A DNA stretch of 64,000 bases from Auricularia sp. M13. Its lineage: Eukaryota; Basidiomycota; Agaricomycetes; Auriculariales; Auriculariaceae. The position numbers and the translations under genes were made by a program. The notes under the pieces are model-generated. The model saw only the letters and a program-made list of their open reading frames with translations. It was not told the origin of the DNA and searched no databases. The DNA is taken from contig CM073198.1 in assembly GCA_037042915.1 (NCBI GenBank), forward strand, positions 1,240,001-1,304,000. The letters are read 5' to 3'. This document shows, one piece after another, positions 10,205-22,340 of the stretch. Every line of letters starts with the position of its first letter. Position 1 is the stretch's first letter.

Positions 10205-12000
10205 CTAGTCTCCTTCGCCGACTCTCACGTAGGAAGAAAATCGTTTATCCCTTCCCGGATCGGCGGGCATATTGACAGCCATTTCCTTCTCCTCGGGTTT
10301 GACTTCCTCATCACCATTGCCCTTGATGAGACTGAGTGAATTCGCGGCGACCGTATACGGCCCATTGATTGTCTCGACTGTCTTCTTCAAGAGTTCAGTG
10401 TTCTCAACCTGTGATACGATAAATACCAGACCTCGGGGCCAGAGAGAAAGCAGTTTTACTCACCCAAAACACATAACCGATGCCAGGTTTGCCAGCGCGA
10501 ATATAGAATGCGAGGAATCGAGTCTCTTGATGCACCTTCCCGCATGGATTGGCTCGTTGAGGATGATCTTCCCGTTCATGCCGATACCAATACCGGTTTG
10601 CCGCATGACTGGATGAGTGCTCAGTAATCAGTAGCCTGCTCTCTACGCAACTGAGTGGCTGCACTGGACGTACCCAATCGCGCCGCCGAGCTGTCCACTT
10701 TGTCGACATAGAGGCTGAGTAGCCCAGCGCATACATATCGCGCCTTGGATCCCGGCGTGCGTTTGAGCACTGACAATGCGGCCAGGACCTCGTGCACGCT
10801 TTCAAATTGCTCACTGATATCTAATTGGCGCACCCAGTGCGTGAACACGGAAAACCCGCTGAAGCAAGCGTAAAACGTACCCTCAAAGTCCTCTGGCTTC
10901 GCTAGATCATAGTCGGCTAGATTTTCATAATGTGCAAGGTGGCAAAGGCAAGGCGCGTCGACCACTCCGGACACCAGCCATGAGTTGCTGACGCCTTTCG
11001 ATCGGAAAGTCGGTCCTGTATCCAGCAGGGAGAACGGCTGGTCGTGTTCCTTCTGCGTCCTAACGCAGATGTTGCAGATGCAGGCCTCGGGTTTGTCGAC
11101 GATGGAAGTGGCTGAGTCCTCCGCGATTTGAGGTGTATCCGAGTCTTTGACAGCACATGACGGAGAAAACTCATCGGAAAAGATGGGTCTGATTGAATCA
11201 TAGACGGAAGGTGCCTCCTTCAAGTCCGTGGGCTGATGAGCGCTGGGAGACGGCACTTCCGCATCGTCTGGCCGTGGTTGATTGCTCTCAAACGTCTCCA
11301 TGCCAGATTCAGGCTTCGCCGGAGACCGCTCTGGCATCGCAGTTGTTGGGACAGTCGTTGGTACATAGGCTCTGATTATTTTGACCGTTTTCTTCAGCAG
11401 CTCGCTGTTTGCAACCTACAGAACGATGGTAATGAATAAGCGAGATTGAAGAGAAAGGCCATGATGTGCGCACCGATGCAGTCGATTGTAACTGCGCCGT
11501 ATCCAGTCGAGAATCCAGCTGCGCTGTGCAGGCAGGATCGAGAATGGGCGGCGAATGGACGACTCGGACGTCGGGAGCAGCGGCGGAGTCCGCGGACGGC
11601 CCGGTCGGCCGCTTTGCGCGCACATCGAACACCATCCAACGACTTGGCGACCTCCGAGTCGTCGTCTGCTGATGCTGGCAGCCTAGGCGCGGAGTCCAAT
11701 GGCCTATCGTGCACCTTCAAGTACTGCGCGCGACACCGGCTGCAATTGCAACGACAACGCGCTCGAACCTTGTGCATGCCGCGGCTGATGACCCACGGCA
11801 GGTCCCAAGGCCCTCTCTTTGCATGCCGCTCGTCTTCATACCACATGAATTTGCGCTTCAAGTACGGCATGGGTGGCCGGGGTCGCTGCATCAGGCTCGA
11901 AGTACGTCGCAAGTTGCTACAGGACCCAAGGCTTCTCGAACAGGCTGCTTCCCTGACCAGTGCTTGGCACGCTTTCGCACGCGTTTTCGTGAGTAAAGTC
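10205..12000 (-). CDS. Gene of unknown function inside the DUF7330 cluster
   Basis: Opposite in direction to its neighbours. Exons seen, 5' to 3': an N-terminal Cys/Arg-rich stretch with CRCNCSRC (about 11750); an exon from an acceptor at 11416 with VANSELLKKTVKIIRAYV, a low-complexity acidic region, ACICNICVRTQ, CLCHLAHYENLADYDL and GTFYACFSGFSVF; an exon MRQTGIGIGMNGKIIL...ALANLASVMCFG ending in a GTGAGT donor (about 10463); and a last exon VENTELLKKTVETINGPY. The VANSELLKKTV and VENTELLKKTV exon starts resemble each other, suggesting that two related gene copies abut or that an exon was duplicated. No known domain recognised. Confidence 0.45.
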
Positions 12001-12162
12001 ATCATAGTAATCAAACCCTGTATCACTGAAAATTTTCCCAGCGCGGATTTGGCTGCCGCTCGATGTGGCAACACAATGGATGGGTGGCACTCCAGCTCAT
12101 AAATGCCACGCACTTGACCAGGTCTACCCCCAAGTCCGAACACTCCTTCGAGCCGCGTACCA

Positions 12163-13197
12163 TGGTCGCTATCTCACGCCCTCTTATTGTGCGTGGCAAT
12201 ATGCTCGAAATCGCCCGCAAGAGCGAGCGTATTTTGGGCGCCTTCCTTGTCGACCCAACACTCTCAATTCCCGAAGCCGGTCTCCCGCCGCTCACCGGCA
12301 CTGCGCCTCATGGAGTTCGCCAAAATCTCAGCCTGGCCACCGAAGGGTCAAGCCTGACTGCTATCGTGTCGGTCGCTTACGTGGCGCACGATTTGCGGCG
12401 GAGTGGATCACCGACGAAGACCCGTCTGGCTTTCCACGCTGCAGGGGAGCTCTCCGTCGATCTGGTAGGATCCTCAATTACCAGTTATATGTGTGGCTGA
12501 CTGAAATAACCCATTGCTCATATATAGCATTGTCTCGGGAATCAACCCTGCGCCATTGTCGCGCACTCGGCGCATGGAAACGTCTCCATTGTCCTTCCGC
12601 GCGACTTCGTCGGCGCGCTCACGACGTACTCAATGCTCCCTCTCATGACCTCAATTCCTCGGGAATTCAACATCCTCAGCGAGTTTGGAGCAAAGGGACG
12701 ATATTATCGAGGTTGGCATGCGTTCCTTCACTGGCATATAGCGCCGACTCACAAACAGCTCAGGTTCATTAGGCTGGTGTGGCACAACTCTCTCGGTCTC
12801 CGCTCCCAAAGGGTGGATCACAGTCACGTTCGCGCCTGAATTCAAGACCATGGGTGATAGGCTCGCGACTATCGCCAGTCCGAATGCAGCCTCAGCTCCG
12901 AAGGCTGGCCATGGCAACTCAACGTCGGACGCGCCTCCTAGCGGTCAAGGGCAGACTAGAAATCACAGGAGCACATCGTCTCCTGGCCCCGCGAACGCGC
13001 TTTTCTTCACCAATACCAACCCATTTTTTTGTGAAACAACTTCTCATGGAGTTACGGCCCTTTCACCGGCTGATGACAGTGACTCTTGGATTCATGCCCT
13101 ACTCGGATTTTGTTGTCTTTGCTGCTTTCTCTCTGTTTCTTACGGGCTGCTCATGTCCATATATCGTATCCTGAGCCACTTGGCGCTAGGGAACTGA
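12163..13197 (+). CDS. DUF7330-like protein, copy 2
   Basis: Second paralogue. Starts MVAISRPLIVRGNMLEIARK, then VRQNLSLATEGSSLTAIV and TKTRLAFHAAGELSVDLVG. After an intron (about 12467-12522), NQPCAIVAHSAHGNVSIVLP and RDFVGALTTYS match copy 1 (NPCSIVARSTLRNVTIAIPP). A second intron (about 12711-12757) leads to GWCGTTLSVSAPKGWITVTF. The C-terminus is longer and more Ser/Asn-rich than in copy 1 and ends with a cysteine-rich hydrophobic helix around ALLGFCCLCCFLSVSYGLL, a likely membrane anchor. Confidence 0.65.
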
Positions 13198-13482
13198 GTG
13201 CACCGTGAGCTCGCGCTTGTCTGATATTGCATCGCTTACTGTAGTTCTCGTCGATTATAATCATTGGGCTTCGTGTGTACTTTATCAATTGAACCTGCTA
13301 TTGAAGTGGTCTCTCAGTTTCTCTAAAGGTGAAAGAGTGCTGATCACATTGCATAGCTGCTGCCCAATCTCGACGCCGCTTCGGTCGCAGTTGTCTGCCA
13401 GCTTGTTAGCGGCCGAACTGAGGTGTCTCCGCACCGCTCCGTACCCGCTCCAACCCACCCAGCCCAGGGCTCTTGGCCGTAC

Positions 13483-14307
13483 ATGATGGTCACCACGTCT
13501 ACCTCCGCAGGCCGCGGTGACGAGAACCCGCCACCATCATACCGCGGCAGCAGTGGCTACACCAAGAACGCCAGCAAAGAGTCTTCAGCAGCTTCCAGCA
13601 TCGGGTCAGGCACTGAGCCGCCAGATATCCCGCGCTGCAATCTGCTGAATATCTCGCGGCCGAAGGAGGCCATTAAAGGCGAGTACGTCGTCGACCTGTC
13701 GATCACGGTCCCCGACGCGATGCTGGCGCCGCCGCAAACGGACGATGCTCGTCCCAATCTGCGATTGGCGAGCAACAAAACGGTGGACGCGGACGTCTGG
13801 GTCCTGCCAGGCTCTCCGCCTAGCGAGACAGTACGACTCGTCTTCATCGCACGCGAAGCGGCCCTCAAAGTCCGCATTGTTCGTTATTTAGTTTTTCTGC
13901 AATTGCTTTTCTGCAAAAGATGACAGCGCTTGCAGCATGAAATGGGTACGGGCCGATGTCTCGTGGAGGCGCGCGGGGGACGCAACGTCACCCTCGTGAT
14001 TCCGCGCGACTTCGTGGGCACCGTGACGACGAGCACAACGCGCGGACCGGCTGCAATGCCCGCGCAATTCGCGACTTTGAGTGAGGTGGACGGTCAGGGG
14101 AAGTACTTTATGGGAAACCTGGCTCTGATTGGTGCGACACATTGCTCTGCATTGAACGTTATATTGTGCTGACAGCGTTTCCGCATTGTCGGGATCTCAG
14201 CCACGAACGCCTGGGAAGGAACAGCGATCGACGTTGCGGCGTCCACAGGATGGATCAGGGTCATATTGGCAGGAGACGCAGCGCCCGGCGAGTGCATCGT
14301 GTCCTGA
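13483..14307 (+). CDS. DUF7330-like protein, copy 3
   Basis: Third paralogue. The N-terminus is Ser/Gly-rich, then CNLLNISRPKEAIKGEYVVD, RPNLRLASNKTVDADVWVLP and RLVFIAREAALKVRI. Introns at about 13882-13933 and 14133-14174. The middle exon has NVTLVIPRDFVGTVTTSTTR and the last exon ATNAWEGTAIDVAASTGWIR and stop TGA at 14305. Unlike copies 1 and 2 it has no C-terminal hydrophobic helix, so it is probably soluble. The domain order matches its neighbours, showing a local amplification. Confidence 0.65.
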
Positions 14308-14814
14308 CGGCGATGTCAAATAGCTATATAGCGAGAGGCGCGGAGCAATCGGCACTGGCACAGTCTTCCTCTGGAGCCTAAACAACCAGGACGCTGGCTG
14401 TCAAGACTCGACGCTCCATCGTGCACCGCTCGAGCTGTGCGAAGTGGCGCGCCTGGCCTCGAAGAGACGGCGTGTGTCGAAAGCAAGGCACCCAGTGGCG
14501 ACCACGGCCTCGCCTACTCGCGCCTGCATAGCCGTAGCACCCAGGAACAGATAGCGCGTCTTATACAAGCAAAAGAACAGCCGTTCGGGAGCCTGGGCGA
14601 GAGTGCATGCTTCCAGCGAGCGGAGGAAAGTCGGACTTGGCGCTTGCTACAGCTAAAGCGAGCTGGAATGAAGCTCACACATCATTAGTCCAAAATGTTA
14701 ACGCAAACATGCGCCAAATGCCGAGGTCTGGCTCAACCGTAGCTTCGAGTAAACCTCATGATATTCTCGATGTTGCATTCAGCGTTGGTATTGTACACAT
14801 TGATTTGTATCTTC

Positions 14815-15987
14815 TCAGTTGATGACGACGCCGCCGTTGACGTGGATAATTTGGCCGGTGATGTAGCTCGAGTCGGCGCTCGCGAGGAAGACAAAGCACG
14901 TCGCGACCTCGACAGGCTGGCCGGGGCGGCCCATCGGTACACTCTCGCCGAACTGTAGGCGCATAAGTCGCTACTCAAAAAAGCTAAGGAAAGACGCACC
15001 GACTTGATGCCCTCGTCGAGCATCGTCGCCGGTATGAGTGGCGTCCAGATAGGCCCCGGTGCAACGGCTATCGCAAGGTGCATATGTGAGCACTTCGTCG
15101 AGTAAAGGCAGACATGGCGCATCAAACTACGTACCGTTCACCCGGATGCCCTTCTCGCCAACGATCTGGTTGCTCAGCGCGCGCATGAACGCAATAATCG
15201 CGCCCTTCGTCGCCGTATAGTCGAGTAACTCGGGGTGCCCGACGGCCTGGTTGATCGACGCGTTGTAGACGATAGAGCTGCCGCGCGGCATGTGCGGGAT
15301 GGCGGCCTTGGAGAGGTAGAAGAACGAGTGGATGTTGGTGTCGAACACGTCGCGCCACTGCTGCGAGGTGATCTTCTCGATGTCGTCGTGCGCCTGCTGC
15401 GTGCCGTGGTTCAACACACTGGTTTGAATCCGATTAGCATGAGGGATAGAAATAAATGGTAAACAAACGCACAGAACGTCAAGCCGGCCCCATTTCTTCA
15501 TGTGCGCGGCGATAAGGCCGACACAAGCGTCTTCGGAGCGCAGGTCGCCTGGGACGAGGAGGACCTCCGACTTTGGCGCCTTCGACTTTATTACCTTCTC
15601 GACGTCGCGCGCTTCAGTCTCCTCCTGCGGCGTGTATGCGACGGTCACGTGCGCTCCTTCAAGCGCTAGCGGCACGATCTGCGTTAAATTATTTTCCCAG
15701 TGAGCAGCGCGGGTGACGCACCGAACAACAGCGCTGTAGCGCGCCCGATGCCCGAGTCGCCGCCCGTAATCAGCGCGACGCGGCCTTCGAGCTTTCTGCA
15801 TACAAAAATGAGCTCAGACCTGGGCTAAAAGGACCGCGAGCACATACCCTGCAGCTTTGTACGGCTTGCCGTCGGCCGTAACATCGTCAATTGGCGCGGG
15901 GTCAAGCTTGCGCTGGGCGCCGGGCGCGCGCTCTTGCGTCTGAAACGGCGGCTTCCAACCTTTTTGAAACGACGCTGGGATTGACAT
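14815..15987 (-). CDS. SDR oxidoreductase of YghA/YhdF type
   Basis: Short-chain dehydrogenase with the extended N-terminus seen in general-stress SDRs. Start [20 protein letters not shown] at 15987; then [20 protein letters not shown], and after an intron [19 protein letters not shown] (cofactor motif TGGDSGIG). Following exons give [43 protein letters not shown] (where many SDRs have NNAG), [10 protein letters not shown], the catalytic DYTATKGAI and [10 protein letters not shown]. The last exon reads [20 protein letters not shown] and ends [13 protein letters not shown] with TGA at 14815. Five or six short introns. Probably reduces aldehydes or ketones with NAD(P)H in the cytosol; substrate unknown. 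Confidence 0.88.
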
Positions 15988-17469
15988 GATAGTAGCGGGG
16001 AGAGAGACAGAATGACCGCCGCCGCCGAAGCTGCCTTTATAGCCTCGACGTCGTACCTGACGTCATCCAGGACCCCAGGTGGAGAATGCAAGGCGCCCAG
16101 ACCGGTCAGGAGCCCATTGGGCGGCGCTGTATTGGGTGCTCAAACGTGCGCTGTCGAAGACCGCGATGGCAATGGGAGTATGAGGAGAGTCGGAGTTATG
16201 CGTGCCAACTCCGATTCCTCACTTGGTCTGCTTCAAAATGAGCGCTCATCCGAGCCTGCGCGAGGTCGTCTTGCATTCGAGGTCGACCATTTGCAGAGAA
16301 CTCGTATTCTGCTCTGCATTTCTTTGCTGTCATTTCGGGCGACCGTGACTATTCGGCCGCTTTCTACGCAAACCAGCTCCATGCTTCGTTATGCGGCGAC
16401 AACCGTAGTCCTTCCTGTGAATTGCTGAATTTAAATAGCACTAAACTGCAAGGAAGGTCCGTGTTGTCCTTTCGAGCTGCCGTACACTCACGCTCACACG
16501 CTCATATTATTTACAGATCGCGATGCTCCCGCTCTCTGGCTACCGTTCTCGTCGCAATACAGTGCCGATAGACCCTAGCTGCCTACCTACGTCCACCATT
16601 CTATGACCTGGACTCACTGTTTTCTTGTGGTACTCAGAATGCACCTGGTTTCTTCTGGAGCCAGGCGCCGACAGAGAGGCTCACAGGCTTGAACCGCGCG
16701 CAGTCAAGACGCTGTCCTCGCACAGTGACGGCGCATGTCGCGCTAGATATTAGGTACCCGCCATGGTGTTTCTCCGGAAGGGTTGCGGTATCAGCCACTC
16801 GTGTATGGAGTTGACTGGTTTGTTATTTTGTCCTGCTTCATTGCACGGCGCTGAGTCATCTGTAGCTCGTGTCCAACCTCGTTCAGCTCGACGAAATATC
16901 CATTTCCTCGCCTACGAGACCTCTGTTCGATGGACAGGACGCAAACCCAAGAACGAGGCGCAGAACGTGTCCAGCGTAAAGCGAACTGCGAGGCTCTGGT
17001 TGCCCAGCTACATCTGCGAGCCTCATTGCTGAGCTTGCTCGATCTATAGAACCTCGCCCACGTTGCTGCTCATCGCGCCTGACAGCGCGATATACCATGG
17101 CTTTGAAAGGCGGAGCCATCTTCCGTTCCTGCTCCCTGTCGTGCCCACGTGGTGACGCGAAAGGCGATTCCTGCAATTCTTCTGCGCGCCGACGCTTCGT
17201 TCGTTTTCTCACTCCATGATGCCGTCTATTTATGCTCACTTTTTTTGCTAGATCACGACGCCTTGTATACGAACGCTGTGTGCTCTTTGCTCTCGTATTA
17301 TGGCGCACCGGCAACGATTTAACCACTGTATGGACGTGATGGACATGGAGGGCTGAGGGTTCTCTCTCTGCATCGTGACTACTCTATGACGATCTCAAGC
17401 ACTCACCGGACCGGCGCATAGCCTCGAACAACAGAGCGCTCGTCCCATTATCCCCGCGTCACCGCCTGT
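15988..17469. other. Intergenic stretch, no gene seen
   Basis: About 1.5 kb with no frame of convincing codon bias. A basic minus-strand frame at 16883-17326 exists but lacks splice or codon support. Confidence 0.5.
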
Positions 17470-17880
17470 TCAGCTCGCGCCCGGCTCCGTCGACGCCACG
17501 CCCTCGTGAATATCCCCGATGCGGTCCATCTCGCGCTGGCCCAAGGAGCCCGTGGACTCGTACACGTCATCCGGTGGCGGCATCAGCGGCTTCCCGCCCT
17601 GGAAAAGGCAAGATCTCTAAGCACCTGCTCTGTGCCTATGCCGAGGACGAGACATACGACGTCCACTGCGCTCTCCCGGCCGACGCCTGCCGCACACAGC
17701 ACGCGCCGCCCATCCACGCTACCTCGATAAGGTGCACGTCCGGTCACTCGCGCGGAGCAGCAAGTGTGCAAAGCACGAGTGCGAGGTGCTGATGCCGGCG
17801 ACGACGACGCCCTCCTGCCCGTCCAGCCATGTCGTGCGGAGACCCACGTGTCTTTCGTCCGCGTCATCTACTGTTGGTGC
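17470..17880 (-). pseudogene. Remnant of an unknown leftward gene
   Basis: The terminal exon (17470-17594) after a CTTTTCCAG acceptor encodes KPLMPPPDDVYESTGSLGQR and ends STEPGAS. Upstream minus-strand segments with strong G/C third-base bias read HVGLRTTWLDGQEGVVVAGI and VAWMGGACCVRQASAGRAQW, but I could not join them in frame with ordinary introns. The family is not recognised; a decayed gene or an unusual gene structure are both possible. Confidence 0.35.
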
Positions 17881-18367
17881 TCGAATATGCCTTCTTGCAT
17901 AGCGGGACGTGCGCACTCGTCGTTCTATGTGCAGTCTGGGATGCACGACTCTATGCTGCACTGGTACGGTACTTTTGGCTGCACGGAATGGGCGATCACA
18001 GTGTGGACCTGACTTGTACGTATTTGAATCCTTGTTAGATGTTGCTAACGGCGAGTTCTCACAGGCACATGCCCGACTTGTTTGGGCTCGATCAGTAGAC
18101 TCGACCAGCTGGCCCTGCCCAGCCATTCAAGTTGTCGCGCGTCAGTATTTCAACAAACGGCGCGCTTGGACCCGGCCACGACGGCTGGGATGTATTCCGG
18201 GGCGTTATGGGAAGAAGGCGAGCTTGCGGATGCGCGCATCGCCGTCGCGCTGCGCCGTGGCACGAACCCGGACGAGCACCTGCCGTGTGACCCCGGCAGC
18301 GGTTCAGACGAGTTGCCGATATGATCGGCCCGGCCATGCTTCCAGCCCTTTCCCTTCAACCATCAGC

Positions 18368-21300
18368 ATGTCTGCGACCACCACCACCGAACAGGTCTCT
18401 CCATGCCCTAGCATGGACGATCGCTCCAGTTAGTGAATCGCCGCCATCGATCAGCTCGCGCTGATTTATCACTGTGAGCAGGTGGCAAAGATCGCTTTGG
18501 CGAAGAGCTCGGGGACGACGCGCATATCTGGAGACTGTACGACCAAGTCGCCAAGGACGATGACGAGAAACGCGTCAGCAATTGGGACCGCGGTCTCAAC
18601 AATCTGGCTCTATTCGTACGCTATCGCTTTCCTTCCTCGCTCGTCACTGACCGCGAGTCCATCGCAGGCCGGTCTATTTTCAGCAGTGACAACCGCGTTC
18701 ATTATAGAAGCTAGGAAGGACATGCAACCAGACTTTGCCCAGCTGACGTTCCTTGTCCTCAATGCCAGCGCGTTCGGCCGCCCGTTCGTCCAGGAGCAAT
18801 TTATTGTTTCTGACAGCGCCCGCACTGTGAACTGTTTCTGGATCGCGAGCCTCATGCTCAGTCTGACCGCAGCATTCATCGCAATCATGGGCAAGGACTG
18901 GATCGGCATGTATTCGGCTCGTCCCTCGTGCAATCCCCGCCAGTGGGCCGAAATCAGGACGTTTCGCCTGCAGTGTGTCGAGCGCTGGCATATGGCCACT
19001 GTCATTGCGACTGCGCCAGTCCTCCTGCATATTTCGCTCATTCTCTTCGGGGCTGGCCTTGTCATGTTCATCTCGGGCGACGCGATCACGCATCGTCTAA
19101 CGCTCTGTCTCTCTGCTACTGCAGGTGGTTTATACCTCGTCACTGTGCTCTCTGCCGTCTGCTTCTCCACTAGTCCGTTCCAGTCTCCGGCTACTCAAGC
19201 TGTTCGGAGGTTTCTGCTCCTATACGTCCGCAGGTTACGTGGTTTGCTTGAAAAGCACCCGCTGGAAGCTTTTCGGGGGGCTATTCTTGTCTTTTGGACG
19301 GCGCTCCGGTCGATTCCTATGTCATCCCTGGATCTCATGCGCAGAATGCGCGGCAGAAGGTGGTGGCGACGGAGAAGCGCCCATGCACGCCAAGCTTGGC
19401 ATCTTGAAGCTCTTGAAGCAGATGTGAAATCCTGGCGAGATTGTATTCGGGCCTTCGGCGATGCCACCGTTCGTTTCGTACGGTCCGGGCCCGCACTGCT
19501 GCATTATGGTCTGGATGAACTTCGCTACCGGCGCCAACGACCTCGCACGAGGCCCAGTTCCAAACTCACTGAGATCTTCCTGTCGACGCGCTGGACTGAC
19601 ATACCTTGCGAGCCCACGCCTGAGGTCCTTGCCGAGTCGCTTGATTGGCTCAGCCAAGCGTCTCCGGCTCCGGGGACCCTGCGATCCATGATTTTCGCTT
19701 TGGGAGATCTTAGCCTCGGATCCAGTGTGGCAAATTGCCATGCGTCCAGGGCACTCTGTCGCAGGATCAATCATGAAATACACCACAACTGGAACAAAGT
19801 GGACTTTGACACGTTCGCCCGGTATATGCTGGCCAACGTGCACATTAAGCTTTGGAAGTCTTGGGACAATGCCGATCTCACCGTTTGTTCACGCTTCCCA
19901 GAGTTACAGAACCCATCGTTGTGGTCCGAGACCGTCTTGGCTGCGCTTTTTGCGTGTAACGGCGGATTGGTCTACCCGGACAGTATTGCCACGGTCCGCG
20001 AAATGTGTCAAAATGCTGCACTCTGTCCGCGGGCCATTACCTATTTGCTATCAACATTGGCAGCAGGCTTATGCGAGGAGTTTCTTCTCTTGGTGCATCG
20101 TGGTTGGGATTACCTGCGTTTGAACACGAATTTCAATATCACACACGAGTTTCAGCGTCATCTTCTGTATGAACACCGACTAGGGCGCTGCGGTATTGAT
20201 ATTTCATCTAAGACTAAAAATGACCAGCAAGAACGGGACTACTTCCTCCATGAGGTTCAAGTACGTGACTTTTCCGGCGAACTGATCGCACCAAATAAAT
20301 CCAAACATTTTAGGACTTTACTGGGGGTACAGGTGCCATCGAGCTCTTGTGTTTTTTTCTGCAGGCTTCTGGCACGCGTGATGCTGCTGCTACAACTGCC
20401 GCACTTGATCTTATAGCCGAGATCCTGCGGTTGGACGCGTTGGCCGGAATTGACAAGGAACACCCCTGCATTGTCTACATTTTTGGAGGCGTTGATATGG
20501 AAGCCGTCTGGCAGGGTCGCCGGCGGGTCCTCTTAACGCACGGAGGTCTTCGTAGTGCCCTGCCAATGTCGCAATACCGGTGTTCCGATTGGGCTGAAAC
20601 CCATGCAGCAGTGATATCCAGTCAGCGCATTGATTTCGATGCGCATCTTGTGCGTATCGTAATCAGACTCCTGTCACCCTCGGAGTGGTGTCCCTCAGAA
20701 TGGTGGAGATCTCTCTCGGAATACGGGACATCAGACCTAGAGCTCTACGTGCGCTGCGTTCATTTTCAGCTTTGCCACCCCAACAGCCTTCTGCGAGAGA
20801 ACGAAAAGGAGGAGGTTATCGATCTCACATTGAAGCAATGCGTCCTTATCACAGCCTCTGCTATCCATGACTATCGACTCTGGGATATCCTCGCCGCCAT
20901 CAGTCGTCGTATCCATCGTCACCTGCGCCTGGCGCAGACGCAGGATGAGGGTATCCGACTCCTGCGTTGCTTCATATCGTCACATGTGAAACGCTTGAAT
21001 GGCTCTCATCACTCAACTTGGGACCTGGAGCAGTATATTCGCCAGGGCCTAGCTCGCCTTTCCAGCGAATCTCATCGCCTACGAGAAATGCTTTCCGCGG
21101 GTTGGTTTATCTACGAATTCATAAAGCTATTGCCGTTCTTAACGTTTGAGCGACATCACTTTTGGGCCACGCTGCCGAGTTTTTACGACGAATGGGTACG
21201 CATTTATAATTGGGTAACGTCAACAAAGGTCAGCACTGATACCTTGGACTTTACAGTTGTACTTTTGGGACATTGATTTGGCTTTGTTCTTCGACCTTGC

Positions 21301-21533
21301 CTGTGAGCCGGAACGCGTTGGCACAGCTGCTGTAAGCCCATGCAATCTACCCCTTTCCCTCGACATCAACGATCAACTAACTTAGAATTCGCGAATAGTC
21401 TTCCCTATGGGATTGGGATCTGGCCCTGGACGAGTTTTTCGACGAGCCTGTTGTCGGGCCGGAGCATGACATCACATGTATCCATCAAATCGGCTCGGAT
21501 GGTGGCAATATGCCCGTGGCGCAGGCAAACTGA
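18368..21533 (+). CDS. DUF6535 family membrane protein
   Basis: Large multi-exon protein. Exon 1 is MSATTTTEQVSPCPSMDDRS (donor GTTAGT), exon 2 the acidic KDRFGEELGDDAHIWRLYDQ and NWDRGLNNLALF, then AGLFSAVTTAFIIEARKDMQ, the hallmark of the Agaricomycete DUF6535 domain. Transmembrane helices follow around CFWIASLMLSLTAAFIAIMG, ATAPVLLHISLILFGAGLVM and LCLSATAGGLYLVTVLSAVC. The remaining roughly 700 residues form a long soluble helical region. Introns near 20256-20313 and 20327-20364 join HEVQ, DFTG and ASGTRDAAATTAALDL. After YNWVTSTK a CAG acceptor gives LYFWDIDLALFFDLACEPER, and the last exon ends EPVVGPEHDITCIHQIGSDG and VAQAN with TGA at 21531. Cellular role unknown. Confidence 0.8.
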
Positions 21534-22214
21534 CGTCTCACATATTAGTATTACACGCTTTCCGTGTATGCTATGGTCGCGGCTTCCTGAACCTACCAGG
21601 AACTCATTTGAATCTTGTTTGAGAGTCGCATCATTTGATGGCAAGCTGCTTGCCGGGAGTCCATGCACACAGAAGAAGAAGAAATGGAAAATGGTGCCTG
21701 TCGAACACATGAGGATGGAAACGCAACCTGCAAGCGGCTGGCACGACAAAATTGGAACAAGACTCCTTAGAAAGCCGTCCAGATAGTACAACTGATTACT
21801 TCCACTCTTACGGCCCGGGTTACAGAGGGGCCATTCCGAGCTCTCGAGCACAAGCCTCAAGTCTGCCCGGTTCTCCAGCATGCCATCCACAAAACAGCAG
21901 CAGACGGGCAGAGAAGGTGCGCCCGAGTCGCAGTGCACGTAGGCCAGAATATCTTCCGCCAATTTGCCTTGGAGCACGACCATACTGCCCAGCTTCCCGA
22001 AGCGCAAGCTCTGCATCAGGCGAGACTGGTCCTCAGATTTTGGGAGCCCATACAGAAGATTGACCGTCTGTCCATCACTGCAATGATCTTTGTGAATGAA
22101 CTCCCACGCGCCGTCGACGATGCGCAGTTCGTCAATGTCGCTGGCAACGCGAGGGCTCGCGCACTTGAGGATCATGGCGTCCTCATCTACGGGACCATGA
22201 CGTGACGATCTCAA
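21405..22214 (-). CDS. Possible gene of unknown function, convergent with DUF6535 gene
   Basis: An open frame from ATG at 22214 whose first 125 residues look protein-like: DEDAMILKCASPRVASDIDE, LRIVDGAWEFIHK, VNLLYGLPKSEDQSRLMQSL, LAYVHCDSGAPSLPVCCCFV and ENRADLRLVLE. Downstream (below about 21850) composition drifts, and the frame runs antisense to the last exons of the DUF6535 gene, so the real stop or an intron probably lies near 21650-21850. No domain recognised. Confidence 0.45.
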   Translation of the reverse strand: MRSSRHGPVDEDAMILKCASPRVASDIDELRIVDGAWEFIHKDHCSDGQTVNLLYGLPKSEDQSRLMQSLRFGKLGSMVVLQGKLAEDILAYVHCDSGAPSLPVCCCFVDGMLENRADLRLVLESSEWPLCNPGRKSGSNQLYYLDGFLRSLVPILSCQPLAGCVSILMCSTGTIFHFFFFCVHGLPASSLPSNDATLKQDSNEFLVGSGSRDHSIHGKRVILICETSVCLRHGHIATIRADLMDTCDVMLRPDNRLVEKLVQGQIPIP

Positions 22215-22340
22215 CTCAGACTGTGGGATGGGTGCTGTAGGCGTACGCTCCGCTGCTCATCGTCAACCGTGGTGTCCACGAGAAACGCATTGGCGGAAAA
22301 TTCTGGCATTAGAATACAATACAATACAATACAGCCGTCG

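Noticed and set aside
16883-17326. Minus-strand basic protein of 147 residues
   Set aside because: No codon bias, no splice sites or motifs; composition is that of random GC-rich sequence.
22313-22335. (ATACA)n microsatellite
   Set aside because: Only three to four units just past the borealin-like stop; too short to be meaningful.
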